Assembly: GCA_937873515.1 (NCBI GenBank)
Contig: CALMYB010000010.1
Span: 124,001-188,000 of the forward strand
Direction: 5' to 3'
Length of the DNA: 64,000 nucleotides
Source of the DNA: an uncultured Acidobacteriota bacterium
GTDB lineage: Bacteria > Acidobacteriota > Blastocatellia > Pyrinomonadales > Pyrinomonadaceae
Below are positions 51,797-61,182 of this stretch, piece by piece. A model generated the notes under the pieces. The model was not told where the DNA came from. It worked only from the letters and a program-made list of their open reading frames with translations, and made no database searches. The translations under genes and the position numbers were made by a program. The first letter of the stretch is position 1, and every line of letters begins with the position of its first letter.

Positions 51797-52930
51797 TTGC
51801 CAAAAGCAGCTACCAGCCGAAAACCCGAAAAAAGAGACTACTTGACTTCGGGCAAGGGTGCGAAAAAGGCCGCATCAAAACCCAATAAACCTGATTCGAA
51901 CACCTTTTTGGACGTCGAAGAGGCCATCAAAGAATATGAAGAGAGGAAAGCCTCTCAGCTGAAAGCGATAAAGCTCGTTGATAATGCGACGCTTCGCGAA
52001 ATGCTCTACCAGATGGTTCTTGGGCGGCACTTCGAAGAGAAGTGCGCCGAAGTTTACCGAATGGGTAAGATCGGCGGCTTCTGCCACCTTTATATAGGTC
52101 AGGAAGCGATCGCGGTCGGTTCGATGTCGATGCTTGAAGATAACGATATGGTGATCACCTCATATCGCGATCACGTTCAGGCGATGGTCAAGGGGATGTC
52201 GCCGGAAGGCGTCTTGGCCGAGCTTTACGGCAAGGAAGGCGGATGTGTTAAGGGTAAAGGCGGCTCGATGCATATGTTCTCAAAAGAACATCAGTTCTTT
52301 GGCGGACACGGAATCGTAGGCGGTCAGATCGGCGTCGGCACGGGAATGGCCTATGCCGCAAAATACAAAAGGACCGGCCAGGTCGTTCTCTGCTTCTTTG
52401 GCGAAGCCGCAGTTAATCAGGGCATTTTCCATGAATCGCTCAATATGGCGGAGCTTTGGGGCCTGCCGTGCATCTATATTTGCGAGAATAACCGCTACGG
52501 AATGGGAACCTCGCAAAAACGCGCGATGAGCGCCCGCAGCATTGCGAAAAAGGCCGAGTCGTACGAGATGGCGAATGAGTTCGTCGACGGAATGGACGTA
52601 ATGGCCGTCCGCGGTGCGACGCGTCGGGCTGTCGAACGTGCACGCAATGAAGGCAAGCCGACGCTGCTCGAGATCCGAGCGTATCGCTACATGGGACATT
52701 CGATGTCCGATCCGGGCAACTATCGCACGCGCGAGGAGATCCAGAAATACCAGGAACGCGACCCGATCATCCTCTTCAAGGACAGCCTGAAGGAAGCAAA
52801 GGTGCTCACCGATAAAGATTTTGAGGAGATCGAACAGCAGGCGATCGAGGCTACGGACAGGGCCTTGAAATTCTCGGAGGAGAGCCCGTATCCGGACGAG
52901 AGCGAATTGTTAGCGGATGTTTATGCGTAG
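51797..52930 (+). CDS. pdhA: Pyruvate dehydrogenase E1 component, alpha subunit
   Basis: 377 residues from the TTG at 51797, chosen because GAGGGAGG lies 8 bp upstream; the frame before it codes for an unlikely hydrophobic leader. The N-terminal 70 residues are a Lys-rich extension. The TPP fold is covered by GRHFEEKCAEVYRMGKIGGF, FGGHGIVGGQIGVGTGMA, CFFGEAAVNQGIFHESLNMA and ENNRYGMGT (TPP-binding). GHSMSDPGNYRTREEI is the phosphorylation-loop region. It forms the E1 heterotetramer with the beta subunit three genes on. Confidence 0.93.
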   Translation: MPKAATSRKPEKRDYLTSGKGAKKAASKPNKPDSNTFLDVEEAIKEYEERKASQLKAIKLVDNATLREMLYQMVLGRHFEEKCAEVYRMGKIGGFCHLYIGQEAIAVGSMSMLEDNDMVITSYRDHVQAMVKGMSPEGVLAELYGKEGGCVKGKGGSMHMFSKEHQFFGGHGIVGGQIGVGTGMAYAAKYKRTGQVVLCFFGEAAVNQGIFHESLNMAELWGLPCIYICENNRYGMGTSQKRAMSARSIAKKAESYEMANEFVDGMDVMAVRGATRRAVERARNEGKPTLLEIRAYRYMGHSMSDPGNYRTREEIQKYQERDPIILFKDSLKEAKVLTDKDFEEIEQQAIEATDRALKFSEESPYPDESELLADVYA

Positions 52931-53191
52931 TACCCGTGCGTAAGTAGGTTCTTTGGAATTGCCATATACTTTTATTTTAATGAGCACGCGCCGCCGCACT
53001 TTCATGCCTTCTATGGCGGGGACGAAGCGGTATATGAAATTGAGACGCTTCGTGTGTATGCTGGCAATCTCCCGCGTCGCGCCCACACTCTCGTACTCGA
53101 ATGGGCGGATTAGCACCGTGCGGAGTTGATGGATTGTTGGAATGTTGCCACCGATGGCGGCACTCCGAAACCGATAGAACCCCTGAGGTGA
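52931..53191 (+). pseudogene. Broken DUF4160 gene
   Basis: Read from 52931 in one frame it gives SRFFGIAIYFYFNEHAPPHF, then AVYEIETLRVYAGNLPRRAH and LVLEWAD, an in-frame TAG at 53111-53113, then HRAELMDCWNVATDGGTPKP and IEPLR before a TGA. This is the full DUF4160 sequence pattern with a nonsense codon and no start codon where the family Met would fall. The following intact DUF2442 gene is its usual partner. Confidence 0.78.
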
Positions 53192-53194
53192 ATA

Positions 53195-53473
53195 ATGGAA
53201 TTGGTAAGAGTTAATAAAGTAAAGGCATTACACGATTTTGTCGTCTACGTTTGGTTTTCTGACGGGTCGGAACGGGAAATCGATATTGGAAAATATCTGC
53301 ACGGCCCGGTGTTCGAGCGCGTTCGAACGGACCCAAAGCTCTTCAGTTCAGTAAAGGTCACTGCGGGGCGTACGATTGGTTGGGGAGACGACTTAGATAT
53401 TGACCCTGACACGCTTTTTTATGATCTGGTGCCAGCCTGGATGGAAAAACACGAGCTGGAGTTATCAAGGTAG
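53195..53473 (+). CDS. DUF2442 family protein
   Basis: 92 residues with the DUF2442 pattern: VNKVKALHDFVVYVWFSDGS, EIDIGKYLHGPVFERVRTDP and TIGWGDDLDIDPDTLFYDL. DUF2442 and DUF4160 often pair as a small toxin-antitoxin-like unit. Here the DUF4160 half is broken. It starts 3 bp after that stop and lies inside the PDH operon, 2 bp before pdhB. Confidence 0.85.
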   Translation: MELVRVNKVKALHDFVVYVWFSDGSEREIDIGKYLHGPVFERVRTDPKLFSSVKVTAGRTIGWGDDLDIDPDTLFYDLVPAWMEKHELELSR

Positions 53474-53475
53474 TT

Positions 53476-54459
53476 ATGGCAGTTTTAACCATCCGCGATG
53501 CCCTGAATCAGGCCCTTCGCGAAGAACTTATCCGAGACGAGAACGTCTTTATCATGGGTGAAGAGGTCGCTGAATACGATGGCGCGTATAAAGTTACGCG
53601 CGGCCTCTGGAAGGAATTTGGTGACAAGCGTGTCGTTGATGCTCCGATCACTGAACTTGGATTTGCGGGTCTCGGAGTCGGTGCGGCAATGGCCGGATTG
53701 CGTCCCGTGATCGAGTTTATGACCTGGAACTTCTCGATCCTCGCTGCCGATCAGATCATCAATCACGCCGCGAAGATGCTTTATATGTCGGGCGGCGAAT
53801 TCAACGTCCCGATCGTCTTCCGCGGGCCGAACGGCTCGGCCTACCAGGTCTCATCCCAGCACTCGCAGGCGCTCGAGGCACTTTACTCGAACTTCCCGGG
53901 CCTGAAGGTCGTGATGCCGTCGAACGCCGCGGACGCGAAAGGCCTGCTCAAATCCGCCATTCGTGACGACAACCCTGTCATCTTTATGGAACAGGAACGT
54001 ATGTACGGGATCAAAGGCGAGGTGCCGGAAGACGATGATTTCACGATCCCGCTCGGACTGGCGGACGTAAAACGCGAAGGCACGGACTGCACGATCGTCG
54101 CGCGCTCGATGACCGTTCCGATGGCTCTCGAAGCCGCCGGGAAGATACAAGAACAGTTCGATGTGTCCGTCGAGGTCGTCGATCCGCGTACCATCAAACC
54201 ACTCGATATCGACACGATCGCGAACTCCGTCAAAAAGACGAATCGTTTGGTCATCGTCGAGGAGTCGCACGCTTTCGCATCGGTCGGGGCCGAGATCTCG
54301 CATCAGATAATGGAGAACGCGTTCGACTATCTCGATGCTCCCGTGAAGCGCATCTCGACGGCCGAAACGCCGATGCCGTACGCGAAGAACCTCGAAGCAC
54401 TCGCCCTTCCGAGCGTCGATAAGATCGTCGCCGCGGTAAAGGAAGTCTGCTATTTGTAG
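53476..54459 (+). CDS. pdhB: Pyruvate dehydrogenase E1 component, beta subunit
   Basis: 327 residues. ALREELIRDENVFIMGEEVA and DGAYKVTRGLWKEFGDKRVV are the N-terminal blocks; APITELGFAGLGVGAAMAGL, GPNGSAYQVSSQHSQALEAL and VVDPRTIKPLD are conserved transketolase-type motifs. It pairs with PdhA to decarboxylate pyruvate and load the lipoyl group of E2. Two small foreign genes separate it from pdhA. Confidence 0.95.
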   Translation: MAVLTIRDALNQALREELIRDENVFIMGEEVAEYDGAYKVTRGLWKEFGDKRVVDAPITELGFAGLGVGAAMAGLRPVIEFMTWNFSILAADQIINHAAKMLYMSGGEFNVPIVFRGPNGSAYQVSSQHSQALEALYSNFPGLKVVMPSNAADAKGLLKSAIRDDNPVIFMEQERMYGIKGEVPEDDDFTIPLGLADVKREGTDCTIVARSMTVPMALEAAGKIQEQFDVSVEVVDPRTIKPLDIDTIANSVKKTNRLVIVEESHAFASVGAEISHQIMENAFDYLDAPVKRISTAETPMPYAKNLEALALPSVDKIVAAVKEVCYL

Positions 54460-54465
54460 GGCACT

Positions 54466-54870
54466 ATGGATAGGAAGGCGGCGATTCGCGAATACAAACT
54501 TGGGCCGCGACCGATGGCAGTCTTTCAAATTCGCAACACGGTGAATGAACGCGTGTTCGTGGATTCGAGCATCAATTTTCCGGGAAAGATCAACCGCCAC
54601 AAGTTCCAGCTGAATGCAGGCAATCATCCGGTCAAGGACCTGCAGACGGACTGGAAACAATTTGGGGAAGCGACATTCAAGTTCGAGATCCTTGAAGAGT
54701 ATTCGCCTTCTGAGTCGGCGGTCGATAACGCAAAGGAAGACCTCGCGGCACTCGAGGCCCTTTGGCTCGAAAAGCTCACAAACGATGGCGTCGAGCTTTA
54801 CAACGAGCGTAAATTGACCCGCGAAGAACGCCTCGCGATGATCGCCGCAAATAATCGCGGAAAGTTTTGA
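54466..54870 (+). CDS. GIY-YIG nuclease-like protein
   Basis: 134 residues. The segment PMAVFQIRNTVNERVFVDSS followed by INRHKFQLNAGNHPVKDLQTD and FKFEILEEY resembles the GIY-YIG family of small nucleases, although the GIY itself reads AVF and YIG reads FVD. Catalytic activity is therefore doubtful. It starts 6 bp after pdhB and lies in the PDH operon. Function unknown. Confidence 0.6.
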   Translation: MDRKAAIREYKLGPRPMAVFQIRNTVNERVFVDSSINFPGKINRHKFQLNAGNHPVKDLQTDWKQFGEATFKFEILEEYSPSESAVDNAKEDLAALEALWLEKLTNDGVELYNERKLTREERLAMIAANNRGKF

Positions 54871-54924
54871 GTTTTGATGGAAGATCGTTAGGCGAGCCTG
54901 TCCATCGACAAAAAGTAGGAAATT

Positions 54925-56202
54925 ATGGCTGAAAAATTTTTAATGCCGAAGCTATCGCCCACGATGGAAGAAGGGCAGATATCTCGTTGGGTCAAGAACG
55001 AAGGCGATTCGTTCGAGGCCAACGAAACTCTCGCCGAGGTCGATACCGACAAGGCGACGATGGAAATGACCGCTCTCCATGGCGGCACGCTCCTAAAGAT
55101 CCTGAAAGACGCCGGCGACACCGCGGCCCTCGGCGAAGCGATCGCGATCACCGGCAATAAGGGCGAGGATATCTCCGCCATACTAAGCGAGATCGGAACC
55201 GCCAAACCGTCGGCTACGGCGAACGGTAACGGAAAATCCGAAGAAGCACCAGTTGCAATGGCGACACCTTCCGTCGCGGCTCCCGCGATTCCGCAATCCG
55301 AAATCCGCATTCCGCAATCGGACGGCCGTATGCTCGTCTCGCCGATCGCCGCTCGAATGGCAGCGGAAAACGGCCTTGACCTCAAAGCCATTTCCGGCTC
55401 CGGCCCGAACGGCCGCATCATCAAACGCGATATCGAGCAGGCTCTCGCCGGCGGCGGAACAGCCGCCGCAAAGGCCGCTGCACCGAGTTTCACGCCATCG
55501 ACCGTTGTCGGAGCTTCCGCATTCCGCGAAGAGCCGACGTCGCAAATGCGCCGCGTCATCGCTTCCCGCTTGGCGGAATCGATCGGCCCGATCCCGACGT
55601 TCTATCTCACCCGTGAGATCGAGATGGACAACGTGCTCTCGCTGCGAAAGGCGATCAACGCTTCCCTTTCCGATGACCAAAAGGTCAGCGTCAACGACAT
55701 TCTCGTCAAGGCCGTTGCTATGGCATTGCAGAAGCATCCTTTCGTGAACGCGTCGTATCAGGACCGCTCGATCCGTTTCTATGAGCAGGCCGACATCGGC
55801 GTTGCAGTCGCCATCGACGAAGGCCTGATAACGCCCGTCGTACGCGGTGCGAACCTGAAAGGTTTCGTCGAGATCGGTGCAGAGGTTCGCTCGCTCGCCG
55901 CTCGTGCCCGCGACAAGAAGCTTCAGCCCGAAGAATACACAGGTGCAACATTCTCGATCTCGAATCTCGGTATGTTCGGTATCAAGGAATTCACCGCGAT
56001 CATCAATCCGCCCGAGGCAGGCATTCTCGCCGTCGGTGCCGCGACTGAAACGCCCGTCGTACGCGACGGCCAGATCGTCGTGCGTTCAATAATGAATATC
56101 ACGATGTCCTGCGATCATCGAGTGATCGACGGTGCGACCGGTGCGAAATTCCTCGACACGCTGACAAAAATGCTCGAACAGCCGGCAATGATGCTCGCGT
56201 AG
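54925..56202 (+). CDS. pdhC: Dihydrolipoamide acetyltransferase (PDH E2)
   Basis: 425 residues. The lipoyl domain carries EVDTDKATMEM with the lipoylated Lys43. A linker with IPQSEIRIPQS follows, then an E3-binding domain (VSPIAARMAAENGLDLKAIS, GPNGRIIKRDIE). The catalytic domain ends with MSCDHRVIDGATGAKFL, the His/Asp acyltransferase motif. It transfers acetyl to CoA and forms the complex core. No E3 gene is visible, so E3 is encoded elsewhere. Confidence 0.95.
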   Translation: MAEKFLMPKLSPTMEEGQISRWVKNEGDSFEANETLAEVDTDKATMEMTALHGGTLLKILKDAGDTAALGEAIAITGNKGEDISAILSEIGTAKPSATANGNGKSEEAPVAMATPSVAAPAIPQSEIRIPQSDGRMLVSPIAARMAAENGLDLKAISGSGPNGRIIKRDIEQALAGGGTAAAKAAAPSFTPSTVVGASAFREEPTSQMRRVIASRLAESIGPIPTFYLTREIEMDNVLSLRKAINASLSDDQKVSVNDILVKAVAMALQKHPFVNASYQDRSIRFYEQADIGVAVAIDEGLITPVVRGANLKGFVEIGAEVRSLAARARDKKLQPEEYTGATFSISNLGMFGIKEFTAIINPPEAGILAVGAATETPVVRDGQIVVRSIMNITMSCDHRVIDGATGAKFLDTLTKMLEQPAMMLA

Positions 56203-56233
56203 AAGCGACCCGTTCTATTCGGCAAATAGAAAA

Positions 56234-56263
56234 GGAAGGCCGCCTGAAAATTGGCGGCCTTCC
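56234..56263. terminator. Bidirectional terminator between pdhC and the M28 peptidase
   Basis: An 11-bp GGAAGGCCGCC stem with an 8-base loop and a perfect partner arm. It lies between two convergent genes and is flanked by A-rich and T-rich sequence, so it could stop both. Confidence 0.8.
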
Positions 56264-56284
56264 TCGTTTCACAAAGGACGAAGC

Positions 56285-57955
56285 TTACTTATCTTCCGAT
56301 TCGTCCTCCGGGATCGGCTTTGAGTTGCCGCGGTCATACTTTGAAAAGCGGGATGTATTCAGCCAAGAAGGCATTTGAGCATCTTCGGATATTTGCCATC
56401 CCATAATTGCCATCACCTCAGCGACCGTCTCCGCACCTTCCCAGGCCCAAGAATCTTTGACCGTATCGCCCGGCTGGTGATAATCGCCCTTCTCCCAGTC
56501 CTTGATCTTCTTTATCCAAACCTCTTTGTCACCCGCGGGAGCTCCGAGCAGCATAAGCGACGGAACGCCGCGTTCGACGAACGAATAGTGATCCGAGCGA
56601 TAGAAGACCTTCTCGTCGGGCATCGGGTCGGGGATCACGTTGATCTCCATCGACTTGGCGACAGAATCAAGCAACGCTCCCAGCGTCGAATGTTCCGCGC
56701 CGTATCCAACCATCGTCTTTACCGGGCCATAAACCTCAGAACCGATGCCATCCAAATTCAGATCGGCAGCGACCTTCTTGATGTCCCACGTCGGATCTTT
56801 TGCCCAGGCCTTCGATCCGAAAAGGCCGTATTCCTCGCCGGTGACAGCGAGGAAGATCATCGAACGCTTCGGCTTCTGCGGCAGCTTGCTGTACGCCTCT
56901 GCGACCGCGAGCATCTCCGCGGTTCCAAGCGCGTTGTCAGCGGCGCCGTAGTAGATCTTGTCGTTCATCTTGCCGAAGGCGTCGTAATGGGCCGAGAAGA
57001 GCACAGCCTCCGAGCTGAGCTTCGGATCGCTTCCCTCGAGCACACCGGCGACGTTGTATGCGGTGACCTTGTTCGTATGGATCTTCGAGACGGCCTTCGC
57101 CTTTACCTTCAGATCCTTACCACGGAACTTCGTATTGCCGGCGAGTTCGATCGCCTGATCGCGCGTCATTCCGCCCGTGGCCAGGAGTTTCTCGATGCCC
57201 TTGGCCGTCGCCGATATGAACACGGGTGCGCCTTCCGGGTAATACTCTTTTTCGCCGCCGAGATTCAACTGCCGACGGCTGTAATAGTCCACAGCCTGGT
57301 CCTCGGTCCGTTCCTCATCGCCGCGGCTGAACGAAATGATCGCGGCAGGACGCTTGCTGAAGATATTCCGCATTATCGCGCGCTGTAGCTTTTGCTTTTC
57401 CCAAGTGTCTTTCGGGAAACCGGGCGGCGGGCCTTCTATCATCACGACGAACTTCCCGCTAAGATCGACATCGCCGAGCTGGTCGATACCGGCGGCCTTT
57501 CCCTGGATCGCGTAGCCGACAAAAACGATACTGCCGCTCGCAGTCCTATTCCCGACCGCCGGCGAGAACGCGAAATCCGTGCCGTAGGTCAGATTCGTAT
57601 CGCCCGCCGTGAGACTCGTGGCGGGATCCACGGTCGTCTCGGTAAAGCCGACCTTTTGAAGGTAGCTGCCCTTGTCGCCCAGTGGTTTCAGCCCCAACGC
57701 CTTGAACTTCTCGGCGATCCAATTGGCGGCCTTTTCGCCGCCGGGCTGGCCGGTACCGCGGCCTTCCATTTCAGGTGTCGTCAAGGCGACCGTGCTGTCC
57801 TTGATCGACTGCACGGTAAGTGCTTCGCGGATCAGATCCGCAGTAGATCGGGCAGGCGCGGCCGTCTGCGCCGCGACCGGCAAAAAGGAAGCAAGCAGCA
57901 GAACTGCGATTGAAAAGAACGCGGAGAATTGTCCGCGGGATGAACTTGATCTCAT
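56285..57955 (-). CDS. Secreted M28-family metallopeptidase with PA domain
   Basis: 556 residues. Signal peptide AFFSIAVLLLASFLPVAAQ near the N terminus. A PA-type insert lies around 140-290 (GSIVFVGYAIQGK, LSGKFVVMIEGPPPG). The catalytic zinc site is VLFSAHYDAFGK, GAADNALGTAEMLAVAE and LAVTGEEYGLFGSKAW. Exported aminopeptidase or carboxypeptidase acting on peptides outside the cytosol. C-terminal 30 residues are acidic and disordered (PIPEDESEDK). Confidence 0.9.
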   Translation of the reverse strand: MRSSSSRGQFSAFFSIAVLLLASFLPVAAQTAAPARSTADLIREALTVQSIKDSTVALTTPEMEGRGTGQPGGEKAANWIAEKFKALGLKPLGDKGSYLQKVGFTETTVDPATSLTAGDTNLTYGTDFAFSPAVGNRTASGSIVFVGYAIQGKAAGIDQLGDVDLSGKFVVMIEGPPPGFPKDTWEKQKLQRAIMRNIFSKRPAAIISFSRGDEERTEDQAVDYYSRRQLNLGGEKEYYPEGAPVFISATAKGIEKLLATGGMTRDQAIELAGNTKFRGKDLKVKAKAVSKIHTNKVTAYNVAGVLEGSDPKLSSEAVLFSAHYDAFGKMNDKIYYGAADNALGTAEMLAVAEAYSKLPQKPKRSMIFLAVTGEEYGLFGSKAWAKDPTWDIKKVAADLNLDGIGSEVYGPVKTMVGYGAEHSTLGALLDSVAKSMEINVIPDPMPDEKVFYRSDHYSFVERGVPSLMLLGAPAGDKEVWIKKIKDWEKGDYHQPGDTVKDSWAWEGAETVAEVMAIMGWQISEDAQMPSWLNTSRFSKYDRGNSKPIPEDESEDK

Positions 57956-58005
57956 AAACTAGATTTGCAGACTTAATTGAATTTAGGCTCGTATTTCACG
58001 GCCGT

Positions 58006-58989
58006 TTGTTATTATCATCATTGGCTATCGCTGAAGACAACCGAAAAAATGAAAATCATCCCGCCGTCGAAAACTATTCGTCGGCGTACGCGGCGCTTAT
58101 CGCCGTGCAGATCTTCTACGGAACATTGCCAGTCGCAGGCAAGGTGGTACTTGCTCACATCCCGGCCCTCGCCCTGGTCGGTTTTCGCGTCGGGATAACC
58201 GCACTTGTCCTCGTGATCTTTCAAACCGTCCGAGGCCGGATCTGGCTTGCCAAGAAGGGAGACTATTGGCGTTTTGCAGCACTCTGTGTTTTCGGCGTTC
58301 TTCTGAACCAATATCTTTTCATCGGCGGCCTCGCGCTGACGCGTGCGTCAAATGCCTCGATCCTGGCAGTAACGATCCCCGTTTTTACGCTGCTCATCAG
58401 CGTTTTGTTTCGTTACGAGAAGCTCTACTTGCTGAAGGTACTCGGCATCACGCTTGCGGCGGCCGGCGTGATCTTTCTGATCGACCCGCGCAAGGCATCT
58501 TTCGAAAGCTCAACGACGCAGGGCGACATAATGATGGTACTGAATTCCCTCGCCTTCGGCATTTACGTTGCGGTCTCCAAGGACATCATTTCGCGGAACG
58601 GCCCTTTCCGCTCGATGATGTGGGTCTTCATCTTCTCAAGCATCGTAGCCGTACCGGTCGGAGCGATGAGTCTTTCGACCGTCGATCTTGGCCAGATCCC
58701 GACATCCGTCTGGGCACTGATCGCGTATATCGGCGTCGGGGCGACCGCGGTCCCATATCTCCTTAATGCGTACGCCGCCACACGCGTAAGGCCATCGACG
58801 GTCGCAATCTTCATCTACCTGCAGCCGATCATCGGCGTCGTCCTTGCCGTGATCTTTCTAAGAGAGCAAATGGGACCGAGTTTCATCGTCGCGTCGCTGC
58901 TCGTCTTTGCGGGGCTCTTCCTCGCAACCCGACGCAATGCCGCCGCCCGCGTTGCAGAAGGCCGCGTTGCAGAAGGCCGCACGAAGTAA
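58006..58989 (+). CDS. EamA-family transporter (drug/metabolite superfamily)
   Basis: 327 residues with about ten hydrophobic helices and two EamA repeats (ALIAVQIFYGTLPVAGKVVL and FGIYVAVSKDIISRNGPFRS, ending LREQMGPSFIVASLLVFAGL). The start is a TTG at 58006; a TTG at 58021 is an alternative. The C terminus carries a tandem 15-bp repeat (58948-58977) giving RVAEGRVAEGR. Inner-membrane exporter or importer of unknown small molecules. Confidence 0.85.
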   Translation: MLLSSLAIAEDNRKNENHPAVENYSSAYAALIAVQIFYGTLPVAGKVVLAHIPALALVGFRVGITALVLVIFQTVRGRIWLAKKGDYWRFAALCVFGVLLNQYLFIGGLALTRASNASILAVTIPVFTLLISVLFRYEKLYLLKVLGITLAAAGVIFLIDPRKASFESSTTQGDIMMVLNSLAFGIYVAVSKDIISRNGPFRSMMWVFIFSSIVAVPVGAMSLSTVDLGQIPTSVWALIAYIGVGATAVPYLLNAYAATRVRPSTVAIFIYLQPIIGVVLAVIFLREQMGPSFIVASLLVFAGLFLATRRNAAARVAEGRVAEGRTK

Positions 58990-59033
58990 GGCCACCGAAT
59001 TTTGAATTTTGAATTTTGCCTTTTGCCCTCCCC

Positions 59034-59435
59034 TCACCTCTGCTCCTGCCTATTCCAGCCGCGTGCGGGACCTGTCGTATGAAGACTCAGGACAAGAACA
59101 TCGCCTTCCATCGCAGGCGTCTGGAACACGATCGTCTCCATCGGCTGTATCTGGAAATGCTTGCAGAAGTTCGCCGCATAGAAGATCCGTGCTCTTATAC
59201 GGTCGCCATCCTTCTTCTTCAGGATGAACGCGTTCTTTACGGTAACTGACGACCGCTTGATGCCGATCAGTTGAAGCCTCTTGTCGTAAAAGAGCACGAC
59301 CGCGTCGGGTTCGCCGAGTGCTTTCAGTGCGCCGCCGTTCAAATAGAATGTTCCTTTTCGTGTCAGCGTTACGCGGATCCGTTCCGCATCCTGAACGATC
59401 GGGCCTTCACTGAATTCGATCCAATTGATGTTCAT
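59034..59435 (-). CDS. Uncharacterised conserved-looking protein
   Basis: 133 residues from the ATG at 59435 (MNINWIEFSEG); the longer frame from 59615 lacks a usable start context. The body (RIRVTLTRKGTFYLNGGALK, AVVLFYDKRLQLIGIKRSS, ARIFYAANFCKHFQI) resembles a small beta-rich regulator-like fold, but I cannot name it. No signal peptide. Its upstream region (59436-59789) has no other gene. Confidence 0.5.
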   Translation of the reverse strand: MNINWIEFSEGPIVQDAERIRVTLTRKGTFYLNGGALKALGEPDAVVLFYDKRLQLIGIKRSSVTVKNAFILKKKDGDRIRARIFYAANFCKHFQIQPMETIVFQTPAMEGDVLVLSLHTTGPARGWNRQEQR

Positions 59436-59789
59436 ACAAGAACGAATTGTATCATCTCTGCAACATCGTTGCAAGAGAAAATTCACTACTCCAACACCGA
59501 CGCCGTCTGCGGATCTTTCGTAACTTGCGATATCCGGAGCGATTCCCGACAGTTTCCTGCGGCATCTGCAAAACTTCGTAACCGCCCGACCGTCGCACGC
59601 GACAGCTCCGGACACGCACCCGACGCAGTCTATTTTTTCGAAAAAGGGCGAAAAACGGCTTTATTTTTTTCACGTTTTGTGAAATTTGCGGTTTCTGGAA
59701 GCCAATAAAAATGGGCACTTGAGAAGACAGCCGTGCTAAATGCTCACAAATTGAATATTTTGCAACCAAACGGCGAAAAATCGCGTAGA
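59436..59789. other. Gene-free stretch
   Basis: About 350 bp between the gene above and the STAS gene, on opposite strands. It contains short A/T-rich runs (59630-59680) but no hairpin, repeat or RNA gene that I can support. Confidence 0.45.
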
Positions 59790-59825
59790 ATGGCCATATT
59801 CATTGGTTCAAAGAACGGAAAAGCG

Positions 59826-60110
59826 ATGCCGACGAACATCACCGAATCGGTTCAGGCCGACACAGGAAAAATAATGCTAAGCGTAGAGGGCGATCTGCTG
59901 CTTGAAGACGCTCTCCTTCTCGAGCGCATCGCTGGCTCGATAGTCGATGAGCGGGACAAGGACGTATTGATCGACCTTGCGGACCTCGACTTTCTCGATA
60001 GCGATTCTGCGGCCGTTCTTAAACGCCTCACAGAGTCCGGAAGGATTGAGATAAACGGCATCGAGATCTTTCTGCAGTCCGCCATCGACCTCGCAGAACG
60101 CCGGTCGTAA
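59826..60110 (+). CDS. STAS-domain protein (anti-sigma factor antagonist-like)
   Basis: 94 residues from the ATG at 59826; an ATG at 59790 would add 12 residues. [40 protein letters not shown] and [13 protein letters not shown] are the STAS pattern, with the phosphorylatable Ser region at FLDSDSA. It may bind an anti-sigma factor or act in another switch. No partner kinase lies next to it. Confidence 0.8.
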   Translation: MPTNITESVQADTGKIMLSVEGDLLLEDALLLERIAGSIVDERDKDVLIDLADLDFLDSDSAAVLKRLTESGRIEINGIEIFLQSAIDLAERRS

Positions 60111-60162
60111 AGAGCCTCGCTATCCTTTTCGTCTAAATACCTTATCGGCATATAATTTCGAT

Positions 60163-61182
60163 ATGGATGCTGCGGAACTTGCTGCGCTTGTGGGCGGAGA
60201 ACTCGTTGGTGAAGAGAATGTTGCGATCGCCGGATTTGCCGATGTCGGTTCGGCCGGTGCGGGCGACCTGAGCTTCTTTGCAGGCGATGGCGAGGTTCCG
60301 CGAACGAGTGCGACTTGCGTTCTGGTCAAGGAAGGTGTGGAATTCGACCGCGCGATTCCTGCCGTGATCGTCGTCAAGGATCCGAAGCTTGCGTTCGCAA
60401 AGGCCGCCGCACGCCTTTCATCGGCGCCGAGGCGAAGCGGCATCGACCCATCGGCGGCCATCGCTGTCGATGCGGATGTGGGAGCCTCGTTCGTCGGCCC
60501 GAATGTCGTGATCGACAACGCCGCGAAGATCGCGGCCGACGTCGAAATTCACGCCGGCTGCTATGTCGGCCGTGACGTCTCGATCGGCCGCGGAACGCGC
60601 ATCTTCCCTAACTGCAGCATTTACGATGGCGTGTCTATCGGCAAAGACTGCGTCATCCATGCCGGCTGCGTGATCGGGGCGGACGGTTTCGGGTTCGTGC
60701 GGGACGGCGATTCTGGCTATGTGAAATTCCCTCAGGCGGGTTCGGTCGTCATCGGCAACGACGTCGAGATCGGCGCAAATTCCTGCGTCGATCGCGGTGC
60801 TCTCGGCCTAACCGAGATCGGCGACGGTACGAAGATCGACAACCTCGTGCAGATCGCCCACAACGTGAAGATCGGGAAACGTGTCGTCATCGCCGCACAA
60901 ACCGGCATCTCGGGCAGCACGATCATCGAGGACGATTGCGTCATCGGCGGCCAGGTCGGAATGGGCGACCACGCTCGAGTATTGAGCGGTGCGATCATCG
61001 GATCACAGGCCGGTGTCCTTCCCGGCAAGATCGTTCGTCCCGGCGTTTGGTGGGGAACGCCTGTCCAGCCTCTCGACGAATATAAACGCCAGAACGCTCT
61101 CGTAAAAGGCCTCTCACGCCTCAAGGACGAAGTTCGCCGCCTCCGCACCATTATCGACAACAAGTCAGAGCCGCCTGCGTAA
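60163..61182 (+). CDS. lpxD: UDP-3-O-acyl-glucosamine N-acyltransferase
   Basis: 339 residues. The N-terminal LpxD uridine-binding domain ([31 protein letters not shown]) precedes a left-handed beta-helix of hexapeptide repeats ([20 protein letters not shown] onward). [20 protein letters not shown] contains the catalytic His context. Adds the third acyl chain in lipid A synthesis, so the organism makes LPS. The C-terminal helix ([20 protein letters not shown]) is typical. lpxB lies convergent, 71 bp on. Confidence 0.95.
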   Translation: MDAAELAALVGGELVGEENVAIAGFADVGSAGAGDLSFFAGDGEVPRTSATCVLVKEGVEFDRAIPAVIVVKDPKLAFAKAAARLSSAPRRSGIDPSAAIAVDADVGASFVGPNVVIDNAAKIAADVEIHAGCYVGRDVSIGRGTRIFPNCSIYDGVSIGKDCVIHAGCVIGADGFGFVRDGDSGYVKFPQAGSVVIGNDVEIGANSCVDRGALGLTEIGDGTKIDNLVQIAHNVKIGKRVVIAAQTGISGSTIIEDDCVIGGQVGMGDHARVLSGAIIGSQAGVLPGKIVRPGVWWGTPVQPLDEYKRQNALVKGLSRLKDEVRRLRTIIDNKSEPPA

